DNA from: Olleya sp. YS
GTDB taxonomy: Bacteria > Bacteroidota > Bacteroidia > Flavobacteriales > Flavobacteriaceae
DNA: 64,000 bases
NCBI RefSeq assembly: GCF_029760915.1
Contig: NZ_CP121685.1
Location: forward strand, 1,028,001 to 1,092,000
Direction: 5' to 3'
Position numbers and translations under genes: made by a program. This document shows, piece by piece, positions 27,456 to 37,478 of the stretch. A model generated the notes under the pieces. The model saw nothing but the letters and a program-made list of their open reading frames with translations. It did no database searches and was not told where the DNA came from. Each line of letters opens with the position of its first letter. The first letter of the stretch is position 1.

Positions 27456-28218
27456 AAACAATCAATTTAGACTTTCTAATAAAATGCTCCCAAATAAAAA
27501 GAATCATTCTGTAAAAGGATTTTAGCGTAGAAAATCCTAACCCTTTTTTGTAAACCAAATAATTGTATTTGAGCATTTCTAGTTTATTAGAAGATATCGA
27601 ATTAGTTCTCACACGATAAAACGCTAATGACTCTTGAATACCTAAAGCAGGTTTACCAGAAGTTTTTATGGCAGCAAGCCATAATAGCCAATCTTGACGT
27701 TTTCGTAGGTTAGGAGACGTTATTTTGCCTAAATTTTTAGCATTATACATGCCTGTTAGGTTACCAATGTAATTGGTTTTTAAGTATTTGTTAAAGCTTA
27801 AACTAGGTAGTGCTTTGACTAGTTTATTTAAAGGTTGTCCTACCTCATCTATCTGCTCGTAGCTGCTGAAAGACACGTCACAATTATTGGCTTGCATAAA
27901 ACTAACTTGTACTTCTAGCTTATTGGGTTTCCACAAATCATCCGCATCTAAAAAAGCTATAAAATCTCCATTTGCTTCATATATTCCTTTGTTTCTTGAT
28001 ACTGCTGCTCCTGCATTAGTTTGATTTTTTTGAAGTTTTATGTTTGGATGTTTAGAGATAAACTCTTCAGCTATTGTAACAGTATTATCTGTTGAGCAGT
28101 CGTCTATTAAAATAAGTTCCCAATCCGTATAGGTTTGATTTAACACGCTATTTATAGTGTCCTCAATAAAGGCTTCCGAGTTAAACATTGGTGTTATTAT
28201 GGAGACTAATGGTTTCAC
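27439..28218 (-). CDS. Glycosyltransferase family 2
   Basis: The protein has 259 residues, GT-A fold. The N-terminal VSIITPMFNSEAFIEDTINSVL, the ELILIDDCSTDNT nucleotide-binding turn and the DxD-type FLDADDLW (about 93-100) identify the family. It adds one sugar from a nucleotide donor to a lipid-linked acceptor. The start codon is GTG 28218. It is the last gene of the long minus-strand polysaccharide locus and lies 3 bases after the WcaJ-type transferase gene. Confidence 0.9.
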   Translation of the reverse strand: MKPLVSIITPMFNSEAFIEDTINSVLNQTYTDWELILIDDCSTDNTVTIAEEFISKHPNIKLQKNQTNAGAAVSRNKGIYEANGDFIAFLDADDLWKPNKLEVQVSFMQANNCDVSFSSYEQIDEVGQPLNKLVKALPSLSFNKYLKTNYIGNLTGMYNAKNLGKITSPNLRKRQDWLLWLAAIKTSGKPALGIQESLAFYRVRTNSISSNKLEMLKYNYLVYKKGLGFSTLKSFYRMILFIWEHFIRKSKLIVSTNKK

Positions 28219-28221
28219 TTT

Positions 28222-29631
28222 TTAGTAAGCTTCTTTTTGTCCCTTAAAGACATTAATCATGGTCTGAACTATTATTTTTAAGTCTAATACTAGTGACCAA
28301 TTTTCGATATAAAAGTTATCGTATTTAACACGATTTATAATGTCTTCATCATTTTTAATTTCTCCTCTATACCCTTTAATTTGAGCTAATCCGGTAACAC
28401 CTGGTTTGACGTTATGTCTAAAAATAAAATTGTATTTATCTATTTTTTTAGAATAATCATCTGTATAAGATAACATGTGCGGACGTGGTCCAACTACACT
28501 CATATCGCCTTTTAATACGTTGTAAAATTGAGGAAATTCATCCAAACTTGTTTTACGCAAAAACTTTCCGATTTTGGTTACTCGCGTATCATTTTGTGTG
28601 ATGTAAGTTCCTTTTTCAATTTTATTGATTTTTAGAGATCTAAACTTATAGCAGTCAAACTCTTTGTAATTAATCCCATTTCGCTTGTGTTTGTAAAATA
28701 ATGGTCCTTTAGATTCTAATTTTATTAAAATAAACAGTAATGGTGTTAACCATGATAATACTAAAACAATCATTAATAAAGCAAAAACAACATCAAAAAT
28801 CCGTTTTACAAAGGTGTTAAACTCGTTATTTAAAGCCACTTCTGGCATGGATAGTACTGGCAGGTAATTATAATAATCTGTTTTAAGTCGTTTAGTTAAT
28901 AGCTTATTGGTTTTTGGTATAAACTTGATGTTACAATGGTTGATTTCTGCATACTTTACGTAATCATTGACTTCCTTTTCGGTCAACTCGTCAATTGCAC
29001 AATAAATTTCGTCAATACTTTTATCTTGATCTAAAAAGGTAAAACTATCTGCAATATTTCCGGTAAATTTTTGATTTTCAGAATTGGCAAATATACCTTT
29101 TAATGCATATCCTAGTTCTTTTCGTTTTGTAAATAGTTGTTTTAAATCTTGTGCACCTTCTCCTTTGCCAATAATAATGACACGTCTAACATTTCCTTTT
29201 AAAAAAGAGCGATACGTCTTTAAACCATAGTAGCTTATTAATTTTATGAACCCTATAAGTAAGAATGAATATAACAGATATTTTAATGTTGTAAATGCTT
29301 GTATATCTATACTTCTAAATACACCAATAAATGCATAAACAATAATGCCAAACACTAAAAATTGCTTTATAATAAGTGAAATGATATTTATAGCTGATGT
29401 ATAACGATAAACTTGGTAGAACTTTAAAAAAGATGTAGAAATCAACCATAAAACTATAGAATAAACAATATATAATAAGTGTTTATTGTTTAAAAAGGCT
29501 GAGGAAAAAAAGTAAAGATTAGCTTCGTTGAAATTGAAAAAATAAAACGCTAAAACATTAATGACAGTAATATCAATAATGATAAGAAAAGGTCTTAGTA
29601 GCCAAGAGTATCTTCCGCGTTTATACTCCAT
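28222..29631 (-). CDS. WcaJ-type undecaprenyl-phosphate sugar-1-phosphate transferase
   Basis: The protein has 469 residues. The N-terminal half has four to five membrane helices and a CoA-binding-like Rossmann segment (VRRVIIIGKGEGAQDLK). The C-terminal half is the bacterial sugar transferase domain: KRIFDVVFALLMIVLV re-entrant helix, CYKFRSLK, the DE pair in TSLDEFPQFYNVL and VGPRPHM. It begins glycan assembly by moving hexose 1-phosphate (often glucose) to undecaprenyl phosphate. A second, short initiating transferase is encoded at 35123-35716. Confidence 0.92.
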   Translation of the reverse strand: MEYKRGRYSWLLRPFLIIIDITVINVLAFYFFNFNEANLYFFSSAFLNNKHLLYIVYSIVLWLISTSFLKFYQVYRYTSAINIISLIIKQFLVFGIIVYAFIGVFRSIDIQAFTTLKYLLYSFLLIGFIKLISYYGLKTYRSFLKGNVRRVIIIGKGEGAQDLKQLFTKRKELGYALKGIFANSENQKFTGNIADSFTFLDQDKSIDEIYCAIDELTEKEVNDYVKYAEINHCNIKFIPKTNKLLTKRLKTDYYNYLPVLSMPEVALNNEFNTFVKRIFDVVFALLMIVLVLSWLTPLLFILIKLESKGPLFYKHKRNGINYKEFDCYKFRSLKINKIEKGTYITQNDTRVTKIGKFLRKTSLDEFPQFYNVLKGDMSVVGPRPHMLSYTDDYSKKIDKYNFIFRHNVKPGVTGLAQIKGYRGEIKNDEDIINRVKYDNFYIENWSLVLDLKIIVQTMINVFKGQKEAY

Positions 29632-29637
29632 ATATTA

Positions 29638-30627
29638 TCACTTATTATAACTTGAAAAATCTTTATGCTCACTTTTATGAAGTTCTTCTTCTGTTAAGTT
29701 TTTAAAGTAGTCGAAGGTTTTTTTCATACCCTCTTCACGACCTACTTTGGGCTCCCATTGTAGTAGTTTTTTTGCTAAAGTAATATCTGGTTGACGTTGC
29801 ATTGGATCGTCGACAGGTAAATCTTTATAAATAACTTTTTGTGTCGTTCCTGTAAGTTTAATGATTTCTTCAGCAAAATCTTTTATAGAGATCTCGTGTG
29901 GATTTCCAATGTTTACTGGGTTAGGGTAATCGCTTAATAACAATCTATAAATACCGTCTACTTGGTCTGTTACATAACAAAACGATCTGGTTTGACTACC
30001 GTCACCAAACACAGTTAAGTCTTCACCACGAAGCGCTTGACCCATAAACGCAGGAATAACACGACCATCATTAAGACGCATTCTTGGACCATAGGTATTA
30101 AAAATTCTAACAATACGTGTTTCTAATCCATGAAACCTATGATATGCCATAGTAATAGATTCTTGAAAACGTTTAGCCTCATCATACACACCTCTAGGTC
30201 CAATAGTATTTACGTTACCATAATAGTCTTCCGTTTGTGGATGTACTAAAGGGTCACCATACACTTCGGAGGTTGAAGCTATTAGTAATCTTGCGTTTTT
30301 TGCTTTGGCTAAACCTAATAAATTGTGTGTCCCTAAACTTCCCACTTTTAAAGTTTGAATAGGGATTTTTAAGTAATCAATAGGGCTTGCTGGTGATGCA
30401 AAATGTAATATATAATCTAAGTCACCTTCTATATTGATATAGTTAGTAACATCATGCTGAATAAATAAAAAGTTTGAATTTGAGGATAAATGTGCAATAT
30501 TTTTAGAGTCTCCTGTTATAAAATTATCCATTCCTATAACAAAGTAACCTTCGTTAATAAATCGGTCACATAAATGTGATCCTAAAAATCCTGCCGCACC
30601 TGTAATTAAAACTTTTTTCTGGCTCAT
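29638..30627 (-). CDS. UDP-glucuronate decarboxylase (UDP-xylose synthase)
   Basis: The protein has 329 residues, an extended SDR. It has GAAGFLG (10-16), the STSEVYGDP motif (118-126) and catalytic Tyr148/Lys152 in YDEAKRF. Together with [12 protein letters not shown] and [12 protein letters not shown], these are strongly like UDP-xylose synthases, which oxidise, decarboxylate and re-reduce UDP-glucuronate. The gene for UDP-glucose 6-dehydrogenase, which makes that substrate, is immediately upstream with a one-base overlap (TAATG). UDP-xylose is therefore the predicted product. Confidence 0.9.
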   Translation of the reverse strand: MSQKKVLITGAAGFLGSHLCDRFINEGYFVIGMDNFITGDSKNIAHLSSNSNFLFIQHDVTNYINIEGDLDYILHFASPASPIDYLKIPIQTLKVGSLGTHNLLGLAKAKNARLLIASTSEVYGDPLVHPQTEDYYGNVNTIGPRGVYDEAKRFQESITMAYHRFHGLETRIVRIFNTYGPRMRLNDGRVIPAFMGQALRGEDLTVFGDGSQTRSFCYVTDQVDGIYRLLLSDYPNPVNIGNPHEISIKDFAEEIIKLTGTTQKVIYKDLPVDDPMQRQPDITLAKKLLQWEPKVGREEGMKKTFDYFKNLTEEELHKSEHKDFSSYNK

Positions 30628-31925
30628 TATCTTCCTATTGATACGTATTTAAACCCTTCATTTTTAACATCGTTAACATCGTATAAATTACGACCATCAA
30701 AAATGGTAGTACTTGCCATTAATGATTTCATTTTAGAGAAATTTGGTGTTCTAAAAATACTCCACTCTGTAGATATGACTAGTGCATCAGCATCTTTTAA
30801 AGCGTCATACATGCTATCTGCAAATTGTATTTTATCTCCTAATTTACGTTTTACATTTGGCATTGCTTCTGGGTCAAATGCAGAAATTTTACAACCAGCT
30901 TCTAATAATGCATCTATCATATAAAGGGAAGGTGCTTCACGTATATCATCTGTTTCTGGTTTAAAAGCTAATCCCCAAATAGCAATTTTTTTACCTTGTA
31001 GATTATTATTGAAATGGTTTTCTATTTTAGGAATCAAAACCAGTTTTTGTCTAGCATTAACATTGATTACAGCATCTAGAATCTTGAAGTTGTAATTATT
31101 ATCTAATCCAGACTTATGTAAAGCTTTGACATCTTTTGGGAAACATGAGCCACCATATCCAATGCCAGGAAATAGAAATCGTTTGCCTATACGAGAGTCA
31201 GTACCCATTCCTATTCTAACTTTATCGACGTCAGCACCAACTTTTTCACAAAAATTAGCTATCTCGTTCATAAAGGTGATTTTAGCTGCTAAGAAAGCAT
31301 TAGAGGCGTATTTGGTTAGCTCTGCAGACTTCTCGTCCATAACAATTATAGGGTTTCCTGAGCGTACGTAAGGCTTATACAGTTTTTCCATTAACTTGGT
31401 TGCGCGCTCACTACTAGATCCTACAACAATACGTTCTGGTTTTAAAAAGTCATCTACAGCAAATCCTTCGCGCAGAAACTCTGGGTTAGAAACTACATCA
31501 AAATCTACTTTAGCATTTTTAGAAATAGCTTCTTTGACTTTATCTGACGTACCTACAGGAACTGTACTTTTATCGACAATAACTTTATAGTCTTTAATTA
31601 GCTTACCAATATTATCTGCAACACCAAGTATATATTTTAAATCTGCAGATCCGTCCTCATCTTCTGGAGTTGGTAATGCTAAAAATATAATATCGCCATG
31701 CTCTAAACCCTCTTCTAGGCTAGTGGAAAATTTAAGTCTGTTGGCTTTAATATTTCTTTCAAATAAAACATCTAAATGTGGTTCGTAAATAGGCACCACA
31801 CCGTCTTGCATTTGTTTTACTTTATTTTCGTCTATATCTATACATAATACTTCGTTTCCTGTTTCTGCTAGACATGTACCAGTTACTAAGCCTACGTAAC
31901 CTGTACCAATTACTGCTATTTTCAT
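30627..31925 (-). CDS. ugd: UDP-glucose 6-dehydrogenase
   Basis: The enzyme oxidises UDP-glucose to UDP-glucuronate with two NAD+. The protein has 432 residues, with the dinucleotide-binding start [17 protein letters not shown] (7-23), STVPVGTS (120-127), and catalytic Cys261 in [12 protein letters not shown]. The C-terminal domain has [21 protein letters not shown]. It supplies UXS directly downstream. The gene lies 5 bases after the 4,6-dehydratase gene, so it is co-transcribed with it. Confidence 0.96.
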   Translation of the reverse strand: MKIAVIGTGYVGLVTGTCLAETGNEVLCIDIDENKVKQMQDGVVPIYEPHLDVLFERNIKANRLKFSTSLEEGLEHGDIIFLALPTPEDEDGSADLKYILGVADNIGKLIKDYKVIVDKSTVPVGTSDKVKEAISKNAKVDFDVVSNPEFLREGFAVDDFLKPERIVVGSSSERATKLMEKLYKPYVRSGNPIIVMDEKSAELTKYASNAFLAAKITFMNEIANFCEKVGADVDKVRIGMGTDSRIGKRFLFPGIGYGGSCFPKDVKALHKSGLDNNYNFKILDAVINVNARQKLVLIPKIENHFNNNLQGKKIAIWGLAFKPETDDIREAPSLYMIDALLEAGCKISAFDPEAMPNVKRKLGDKIQFADSMYDALKDADALVISTEWSIFRTPNFSKMKSLMASTTIFDGRNLYDVNDVKNEGFKYVSIGR

Positions 31926-31930
31926 TTATC

Positions 31931-33892
31931 TTAAACTATCTTTTTATCAAAAATTTCAAAATCAGAATTCATGCTTAAAAACTCAGGAACTATGTCTTTC
32001 ATTTTTTTAACTAATGCATTTTTTTCGTCTTCTTTTGCAAGTGCAATTAACTCGTGTATATCTTTATTAATTTCTGTATGTGTACAATTTTCTACCTTTG
32101 CAATCATAATTTTATTGTTATATGTAGGTAAGGTAGTTGACTTATCGCTAAGCAATTCTTCATATAATTTTTCTCCAGGTCTTAAACCTACTACCTTTAT
32201 ATCTATATCCTTATATGGAACAAATCCTGCCAAACGGATGATTTTTTTTGCTAAGTCTATAATTTTAACAGCCTCTCCCATATCAAAAATAAATATCTCT
32301 CCTCCATTACCCATTGCTCCAGCTTCTAGAACAAGTTGACAAGCTTCCGGAATAGTCATAAAATATCTTATGATATCTGGATGAGTTATTGTTAACGGTC
32401 CGCCTTCTTCTATCTGTCTTTTAAACAATGGTACAACAGACCCATTACTACCTAATACATTACCAAATCTTGTCGTAACAAATTGTGTGTTGCTTTTACT
32501 GTCTGCTAGTACTTTGTGTTGTAATGCTTGAACGTAAATTTCTGCAATACGTTTAGAAGCACCCATGACATTACTTGGATTTACCGCTTTGTCTGTAGAT
32601 ACCATCACAAATTTTTCAGCTTTAAAGCGATGTGATAGATCTGCTACGTTTTTTGTTCCTAAAACGTTAGCAAAAACAGCTTCAGAAGGGTGTTTTTCCA
32701 TTAGCGGTACATGTTTGTAGGCTGCAGCATGATAAACAACTTGAGGTTTATGTGTTTTAAAAACCTCTTCTAACACATCCGCTTTTCTAACATCTGCAAT
32801 TATAGCTTCAAAACTTATGTCTGGAAAATCATGTTTAATCTCTAACTGAATGTTGTATAGAGGTGACTCCGCTTGGTCAAGTATTAATAATTTACTTGGT
32901 TTATAATTAGCAACTTGTCTAACAATTTCGCTTCCTATAGATCCTGCTCCACCTGTAACTAAAATACATTTGTTAAAAATTTCTTTTGCAACTAATTTAT
33001 TATCTAGTTTAATGGGTTCTCTTTCTAAGATGTCTTCAATTTGAATTTTTTGAATCTGATTGGACAGATTGGTATTCTTTTCTATATCAGAAATTAGTGG
33101 TGCTCTAAAAACTTTAAAATTATATTCTAAACAGTTGTCTACTATTTTAATGTTTTCTTCTTTGGTAAGTGAGCTGTCCGCAATAATCAACGCTTGCGCA
33201 TTATAAATTCTTAATAATACTGCGGTTTTACGATTAAGATGAATAATTGGTAACCCTAGTATTTCTTTACTCTTATTTTTACCATCTTTGTCAATAAAGC
33301 CAAGTATTTTATAGCGTGATGGGTTCTCTGATTTTAATGCACTAGCTATAGCTATGGCATTTTCTCCTGTTCCGTAAATCAAAACATTTAGTCTTGCTTC
33401 TTCATCATTATAACGTTGATAGACTTGAAATACTTGTTTTACTAGTATTCTAAATAAAAATAGTCCGCAAAATGATACAATCGAATAAATAAATAATTGT
33501 GGAATAGAAAACAACTCCTTGCCAATAATAAACAAATAACCATAATACACAGCTAGTGCAGTGATTAAAGTCGCTATAGAGGCTAAAAAGAATTTAGCAG
33601 CATCTATAAAGGTTGAATGCCTTATCAGTCCTGCATAAGTCCTAAATAATACAAAAAACAAAATGTTTATAGTAACAATTACAATCTCCTCTGTTGAAAA
33701 GCCAAGACTAAAAAATGCTGCCTTTTGAATTTTACTTACGATTATTTTAGTAAAAAACGAAGCAATAAGGAGTATGGCTATGTCAAAACATAAAATTGCC
33801 CATCTTGGAAGATAGTTAATGTTTTTAAAATCTATTTTTTTTCTACTAGATTCTAAAACTTGAAATAAGGCTTGTTTTAGTTGTTTAAGCAT
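31931..33892 (-). CDS. Membrane UDP-HexNAc 4,6-dehydratase (PglF/WbpM/CapD type)
   Basis: The protein has 653 residues from ATG 33892 (the frame extends nine codons to a TTG at 33919 that overlaps the promoter). Four N-terminal membrane helices (to about 155) precede a CoA-binding-like Rossmann domain and the SDR domain with GGAGSIG (314-320). The catalytic set is Thr433-Asp434-Lys435 with Met443/Lys447 (MGASK). Met in place of Tyr marks the long membrane-bound class. It makes UDP-4-keto-6-deoxy-GlcNAc, the substrate for the aminotransferase upstream. Confidence 0.93.
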   Translation of the reverse strand: MLKQLKQALFQVLESSRKKIDFKNINYLPRWAILCFDIAILLIASFFTKIIVSKIQKAAFFSLGFSTEEIVIVTINILFFVLFRTYAGLIRHSTFIDAAKFFLASIATLITALAVYYGYLFIIGKELFSIPQLFIYSIVSFCGLFLFRILVKQVFQVYQRYNDEEARLNVLIYGTGENAIAIASALKSENPSRYKILGFIDKDGKNKSKEILGLPIIHLNRKTAVLLRIYNAQALIIADSSLTKEENIKIVDNCLEYNFKVFRAPLISDIEKNTNLSNQIQKIQIEDILEREPIKLDNKLVAKEIFNKCILVTGGAGSIGSEIVRQVANYKPSKLLILDQAESPLYNIQLEIKHDFPDISFEAIIADVRKADVLEEVFKTHKPQVVYHAAAYKHVPLMEKHPSEAVFANVLGTKNVADLSHRFKAEKFVMVSTDKAVNPSNVMGASKRIAEIYVQALQHKVLADSKSNTQFVTTRFGNVLGSNGSVVPLFKRQIEEGGPLTITHPDIIRYFMTIPEACQLVLEAGAMGNGGEIFIFDMGEAVKIIDLAKKIIRLAGFVPYKDIDIKVVGLRPGEKLYEELLSDKSTTLPTYNNKIMIAKVENCTHTEINKDIHELIALAKEDEKNALVKKMKDIVPEFLSMNSDFEIFDKKIV

Positions 33893-33916
33893 TTGGGTCT
33901 TTATAAAAACAGATAG

Positions 33917-33951
33917 CAAATATCTTAAATTATAATGACAATATAATCAAA
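33917..33951 (-). promoter_or_regulatory. Possible internal promoter of the polysaccharide locus
   Basis: The minus strand reads TTTG (33951-33948), 23 bases, then GATATTTG (33924-33917), one base off TAnnTTTG. It would give a leader of about 20 bases for ATG 33892. It lies in a 73-to-100-base gap, the widest within this half of the locus. Confidence 0.45.
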
Positions 33952-33992
33952 ATTATACTTAAAGCCTTTATTTTAGGGAATTGTAATCTATT

Positions 33993-35120
33993 TTAGGTTA
34001 GATTTTTTACTACTGTAGCTATTCTTTCTAAATCATTATTAGATAAGTTTGAGCCACTTGGTAAGCAAAGTCCAGTTTTAAACAGCTCTTCGCTTAATCC
34101 ATCTCCATAGTAAGGTTGATTACTAAAAATTGGCTGTAAATGCATTGGTTTCCAGAGCGGTCTCGTCTCTATATTTTCTCCAGTCATAGCCTCTTGAAAT
34201 TGAGTAATGCTGAATGGCGCATTTTTATTAATTAAAATGCAGCTTAACCAAAAGTTTGAATAAAAATCTGATGAAGGTTCTTTTTGAACCTCTACACCAT
34301 CTATGCTTTTGAATAGGTCTACATAAAACTGATTCATTTTTCGTCTAAGGTTAACATGTTTGTCTAAAACTTCCATTTGACCTCTTCCAATTCCAGCACT
34401 TATATTACTCATTCTGTAATTATATCCTATTTTAGAATGCTCATAATGTGGTGCATTGTCTCTTGCTTGTGTTGCGTAGAATATAGTTTGATTTTTATCT
34501 TTTTCTGAGTTGCAAACCATTGCTCCACCTCCAGAGGTGGTAATAATTTTATTTCCATTAAAAGATAATATGGAAAAATCGCCAAATGTCCCACATTTTT
34601 GACCTTTATAAGTTGACCCTAAAGCTTCAGCTGCATCTTCAATAATTGGAATTTGATACTTGTTGGCGACTTCTAATAGCTCGTCTATTTTAGAAGGCAT
34701 GCCATATAGATGTACTATAATAATAGCTTTAGGTTTTTTACCATTATTCATTCTATCTTTAATAGCCTTTTCAAGATGCTTAGGACACATGTTCCATGTG
34801 TCAGATTCGCTATCTACAAAAACTGGGTTTGCGCCTTGATAGGTTATTGGGTTTGCAGAGCCACAAAAGGTAAATGTTTGACAAATAACCTCATCGTTTA
34901 AACCCACTCCTAACTGAACCAATGCTAAATGTATTGCAGCTGTACCAGAAGAAAGGCACGCCACATGTTTATTTTGATTTAGATAAGTTTCTAAGTCTTT
35001 TTCAAATCCTGATACATTTGGACCTAATGGTGCTATCCAATTGGTGTCAAAAGCTTCTTTAATATATGATTGTTCATTTCCTCCCATATGTGGTGAGGAT
35101 AGCCATATTTTATCTTTCAT
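33993..35120 (-). CDS. DegT/DnrJ/EryC1/StrS-type sugar aminotransferase (PglE-like)
   Basis: The protein has 375 residues. The PLP lysine is Lys191 in SFNGNKIITTSGGG, and LSSGTAAIHLALVQLGV and VHLYGMPSKID are typical of the class. It transfers an amino group to the C4 ketone made by the 4,6-dehydratase downstream, giving a UDP-4-amino-4,6-dideoxy-HexNAc. Gene order with a PglC-like transferase 2 bases upstream matches the Campylobacter pgl and Neisseria pgl logic, but no PglD acetyltransferase is present. Confidence 0.92.
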   Translation of the reverse strand: MKDKIWLSSPHMGGNEQSYIKEAFDTNWIAPLGPNVSGFEKDLETYLNQNKHVACLSSGTAAIHLALVQLGVGLNDEVICQTFTFCGSANPITYQGANPVFVDSESDTWNMCPKHLEKAIKDRMNNGKKPKAIIIVHLYGMPSKIDELLEVANKYQIPIIEDAAEALGSTYKGQKCGTFGDFSILSFNGNKIITTSGGGAMVCNSEKDKNQTIFYATQARDNAPHYEHSKIGYNYRMSNISAGIGRGQMEVLDKHVNLRRKMNQFYVDLFKSIDGVEVQKEPSSDFYSNFWLSCILINKNAPFSITQFQEAMTGENIETRPLWKPMHLQPIFSNQPYYGDGLSEELFKTGLCLPSGSNLSNNDLERIATVVKNLT

Positions 35121-35122
35121 CT

Positions 35123-35716
35123 TTAAATAAATGTTTTAATAATATATTTAATGTCCTTGAAAAAGCTATAGTTATGTATATATGCTTTATTAATTTCAAC
35201 CTTTTTAGGCCATATTACTTCTCTGTTATAGATTTCTGGGTTCTCTTGGTTTGCCAAAAGGTTTTCTTCATCCTTAAAAAAAATTGATGCTGGTCCAGTA
35301 ATACCTGGTTTTATGGTTAATATAATTCTATCATCGCCTTGTAGTTGATCTGCAAACCCTTGTACGTCTGGTCTAGGACCAACTAAACTCATATCGCCCA
35401 AAAACACATTGATTAATTGAGGAAGCTCGTCTATTTTTGATCTTCTCCAAAAATTACCAATTTTTGTTATTCTAGGGTCTTTTATAGTGGACACTGTGGT
35501 ATTTACACCTTCAACGTTTTTCATACTTCTTAATTTGAAGACCTTGAATATTTTACCATGTTGACCCACTCTTTTTTGTTTAAAAAAACCACTTAACTTA
35601 GTGTCAAATCTAGCAATGATAGCTGCAATTATTATAATCCAACCAACCAATATTAAACCAATAGTAGATACTATAATGTCAAATAATCGCTTAATAAATT
35701 TATCAGATTTTTTCAA
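35123..35716 (-). CDS. PglC-type monotopic phosphosugar transferase
   Basis: The protein has 197 residues, the minimal bacterial sugar transferase domain: re-entrant helix in KRLFDIIVSTIGLILVG, FKLRSM, the catalytic Asp-Glu in SKIDELPQL and VGPRPDV. It would load a phospho-amino sugar onto undecaprenyl phosphate. The start codon is TTG at 35716, overlapping the upstream stop as TTGA. The gene for its likely substrate's aminotransferase follows directly, so a diNAcBac-like or 4-amino sugar is the expected first residue of that glycan. Confidence 0.92.
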   Translation of the reverse strand: MKKSDKFIKRLFDIIVSTIGLILVGWIIIIAAIIARFDTKLSGFFKQKRVGQHGKIFKVFKLRSMKNVEGVNTTVSTIKDPRITKIGNFWRRSKIDELPQLINVFLGDMSLVGPRPDVQGFADQLQGDDRIILTIKPGITGPASIFFKDEENLLANQENPEIYNREVIWPKKVEINKAYIHNYSFFKDIKYIIKTFI

Positions 35717-36963
35717 TTTTTGATATAATTTTTTTGGTAAAAGTAACTATTTAAAAAAGCAAATAATAAGATCCCATTTAATCTAATAAGATAATTCTCT
35801 GTTAGAAAACCTAATATAAAAATGATGAGAAATGACACATACGTTAAATCTCTTTGCTTAATGCCTAAAACTAAGTTATTAAAAAGCATATACAATAAGG
35901 CCAAAAGTGCAAATATACCAGCAGAAAACATTGTAGATAAGTAAACGTTATGAGATGTATAAGATTTTAAGTATTTGTTTTGAAAATTTTTAACCTCAAA
36001 ACAATAATCTGTAAGCAGGCTTTTTTCATATCCAATACCATAGCCTAATAAGGGGCTTCTCGAGATTAGCTCAACACTACATTTTTGTACTTGATACCTT
36101 ACACCTAAAACTGTTTTGGCACTAAAATTACTTACATAATATTGCACTGGATGTTCAAAAATGCGTCCTAATTTGTTGTTGTTTGATACTTTAAAAAGAA
36201 GAAAAAACAATAATAGCATTGATATTAATGTAATTACTTTAAATCTCACTGTTTTAATTTTAAAAAATAAAAAGAACGGAATTATTAATAGATTTAATAA
36301 AAAAATTATTCTTGAATTAAGAATTAAAGAGAAAACTAAAAAAAAGCCTATTAAAAAAACAGCTAGTACTTTGTATTGTATTGCTTTTGGCTTAGTTATA
36401 TAATTTGCCAAAAACACACATGCCAATAAATTATTTATAGCAATGTAAGTTGCATGCCAATCTTTATAATCTAAACTATTGGATATTTCAATAAAATAAG
36501 AGGTGTTAAAAAAAGCTGATGGTTGATTTATAAAATCTTGTATTAAATTAAGTTTAACAATAAAATATATAACAACTAATATATTAGAGCCAATAAAAAC
36601 AATTGTCATGTACTTAATTAACCTATTTGGAATTTTAATAGCGTAGATTAAAATTATTGGCATTAACAGCAGACCTATTTGTCTTATTAAAAAATCAGCT
36701 CCTGTTGACTTTAGCGGAGAATATAAAATAGAAACCACTAATAACAAATAAAATAAACAATTGACTAATAACGGTTTACAACCTATCTTAATATAGTTTA
36801 CTTTGATGTTTTTAAGATTTAAAAATATTGATGATGAAAAAAAAAGTAATGATAAAATTGATAAAATCTTGATGTTTAAAATAGGAAAAAAGGACAATAG
36901 AAATAATAGCAAGTAAGGCAGCTGTTCTATTTTTTTAATGAAATCAAGATTATAAGTCCTCAT
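35713..36963 (-). CDS. O-antigen ligase/polymerase-like membrane protein (Wzy/WaaL type)
   Basis: The protein has 416 residues with about 11-12 membrane helices and one large periplasmic loop (about 255-325) containing LISRSPLLGYGIGYEKSLL, a pattern typical of the O-antigen ligase family. It either polymerises repeat units or attaches the glycan to an acceptor; sequence alone does not decide which. It is one of three such proteins in the locus (with 40405-41637 and 42966-44144). Codon use is AT-rich with many A and T runs, as is common for wzy genes. Confidence 0.82.
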   Translation of the reverse strand: MRTYNLDFIKKIEQLPYLLLFLLSFFPILNIKILSILSLLFFSSSIFLNLKNIKVNYIKIGCKPLLVNCLFYLLLVVSILYSPLKSTGADFLIRQIGLLLMPIILIYAIKIPNRLIKYMTIVFIGSNILVVIYFIVKLNLIQDFINQPSAFFNTSYFIEISNSLDYKDWHATYIAINNLLACVFLANYITKPKAIQYKVLAVFLIGFFLVFSLILNSRIIFLLNLLIIPFFLFFKIKTVRFKVITLISMLLLFFLLFKVSNNNKLGRIFEHPVQYYVSNFSAKTVLGVRYQVQKCSVELISRSPLLGYGIGYEKSLLTDYCFEVKNFQNKYLKSYTSHNVYLSTMFSAGIFALLALLYMLFNNLVLGIKQRDLTYVSFLIIFILGFLTENYLIRLNGILLFAFLNSYFYQKNYIKN

Positions 36964-36966
36964 GAA

Positions 36967-37470
36967 TTAAGGTAGATCATTAATTTTAACCAAATTTACT
37001 GCATTGGTTTTAAAGTCGTAAACAGCAAATGAAGCATCGCCTTTCCATCCCATTACTTCTCCAGGGTTAATCAACCATGTTTGGTTTATTAGTTCAATAT
37101 TAGATTCGTGTGTGTGTCCGCATAGAACCAAGTCATAATCTCCAGATTTAGCCAATGCGTTTGCATAAAATGGATAGTGTGTCATTGCTATCTTTTTACT
37201 ATTTAATTCTATAACAGCATATTCACTATTTAATTTAAGATTATTATATTTATTAAATGCTAGGTGTTGAATTGTAAATCGGTCTGCATCTCCATTACCA
37301 AATACGCAATACGTTAATATTCCACTGTTTCCTATAACTTTTGCAGGAATTGGAGAGCAAAAGTCTCCGCAAAAAAAGGTGTGTTCAATATTATGGTTTT
37401 TAAAATATTGAAGCGTCTTTTCTAAATTAGAAATATGATCATGTATATCTGAGTAAATTCCAATTTTCAT
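36967..37470 (-). CDS. Calcineurin-like metallophosphoesterase (YfcE/MJ0936 class)
   Basis: The protein has 167 residues with the dinuclear-metal motifs in order: SDIHD (7-11), CGDFCSP, GNGDAD (in place of GNHD), a lone His in THYPFY, and CGHTHES. This class cleaves phosphodiesters such as bis-p-nitrophenyl phosphate in vitro. Here it lies 8 bases after the LicD gene, in a cassette with a CTP-dependent nucleotidyltransferase. A role in trimming or turning over a phosphodiester intermediate is plausible but inferred. There is no signal peptide, so it is cytoplasmic. Confidence 0.85.
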   Translation of the reverse strand: MKIGIYSDIHDHISNLEKTLQYFKNHNIEHTFFCGDFCSPIPAKVIGNSGILTYCVFGNGDADRFTIQHLAFNKYNNLKLNSEYAVIELNSKKIAMTHYPFYANALAKSGDYDLVLCGHTHESNIELINQTWLINPGEVMGWKGDASFAVYDFKTNAVNLVKINDLP

Positions 37471-37478
37471 AATACTAA

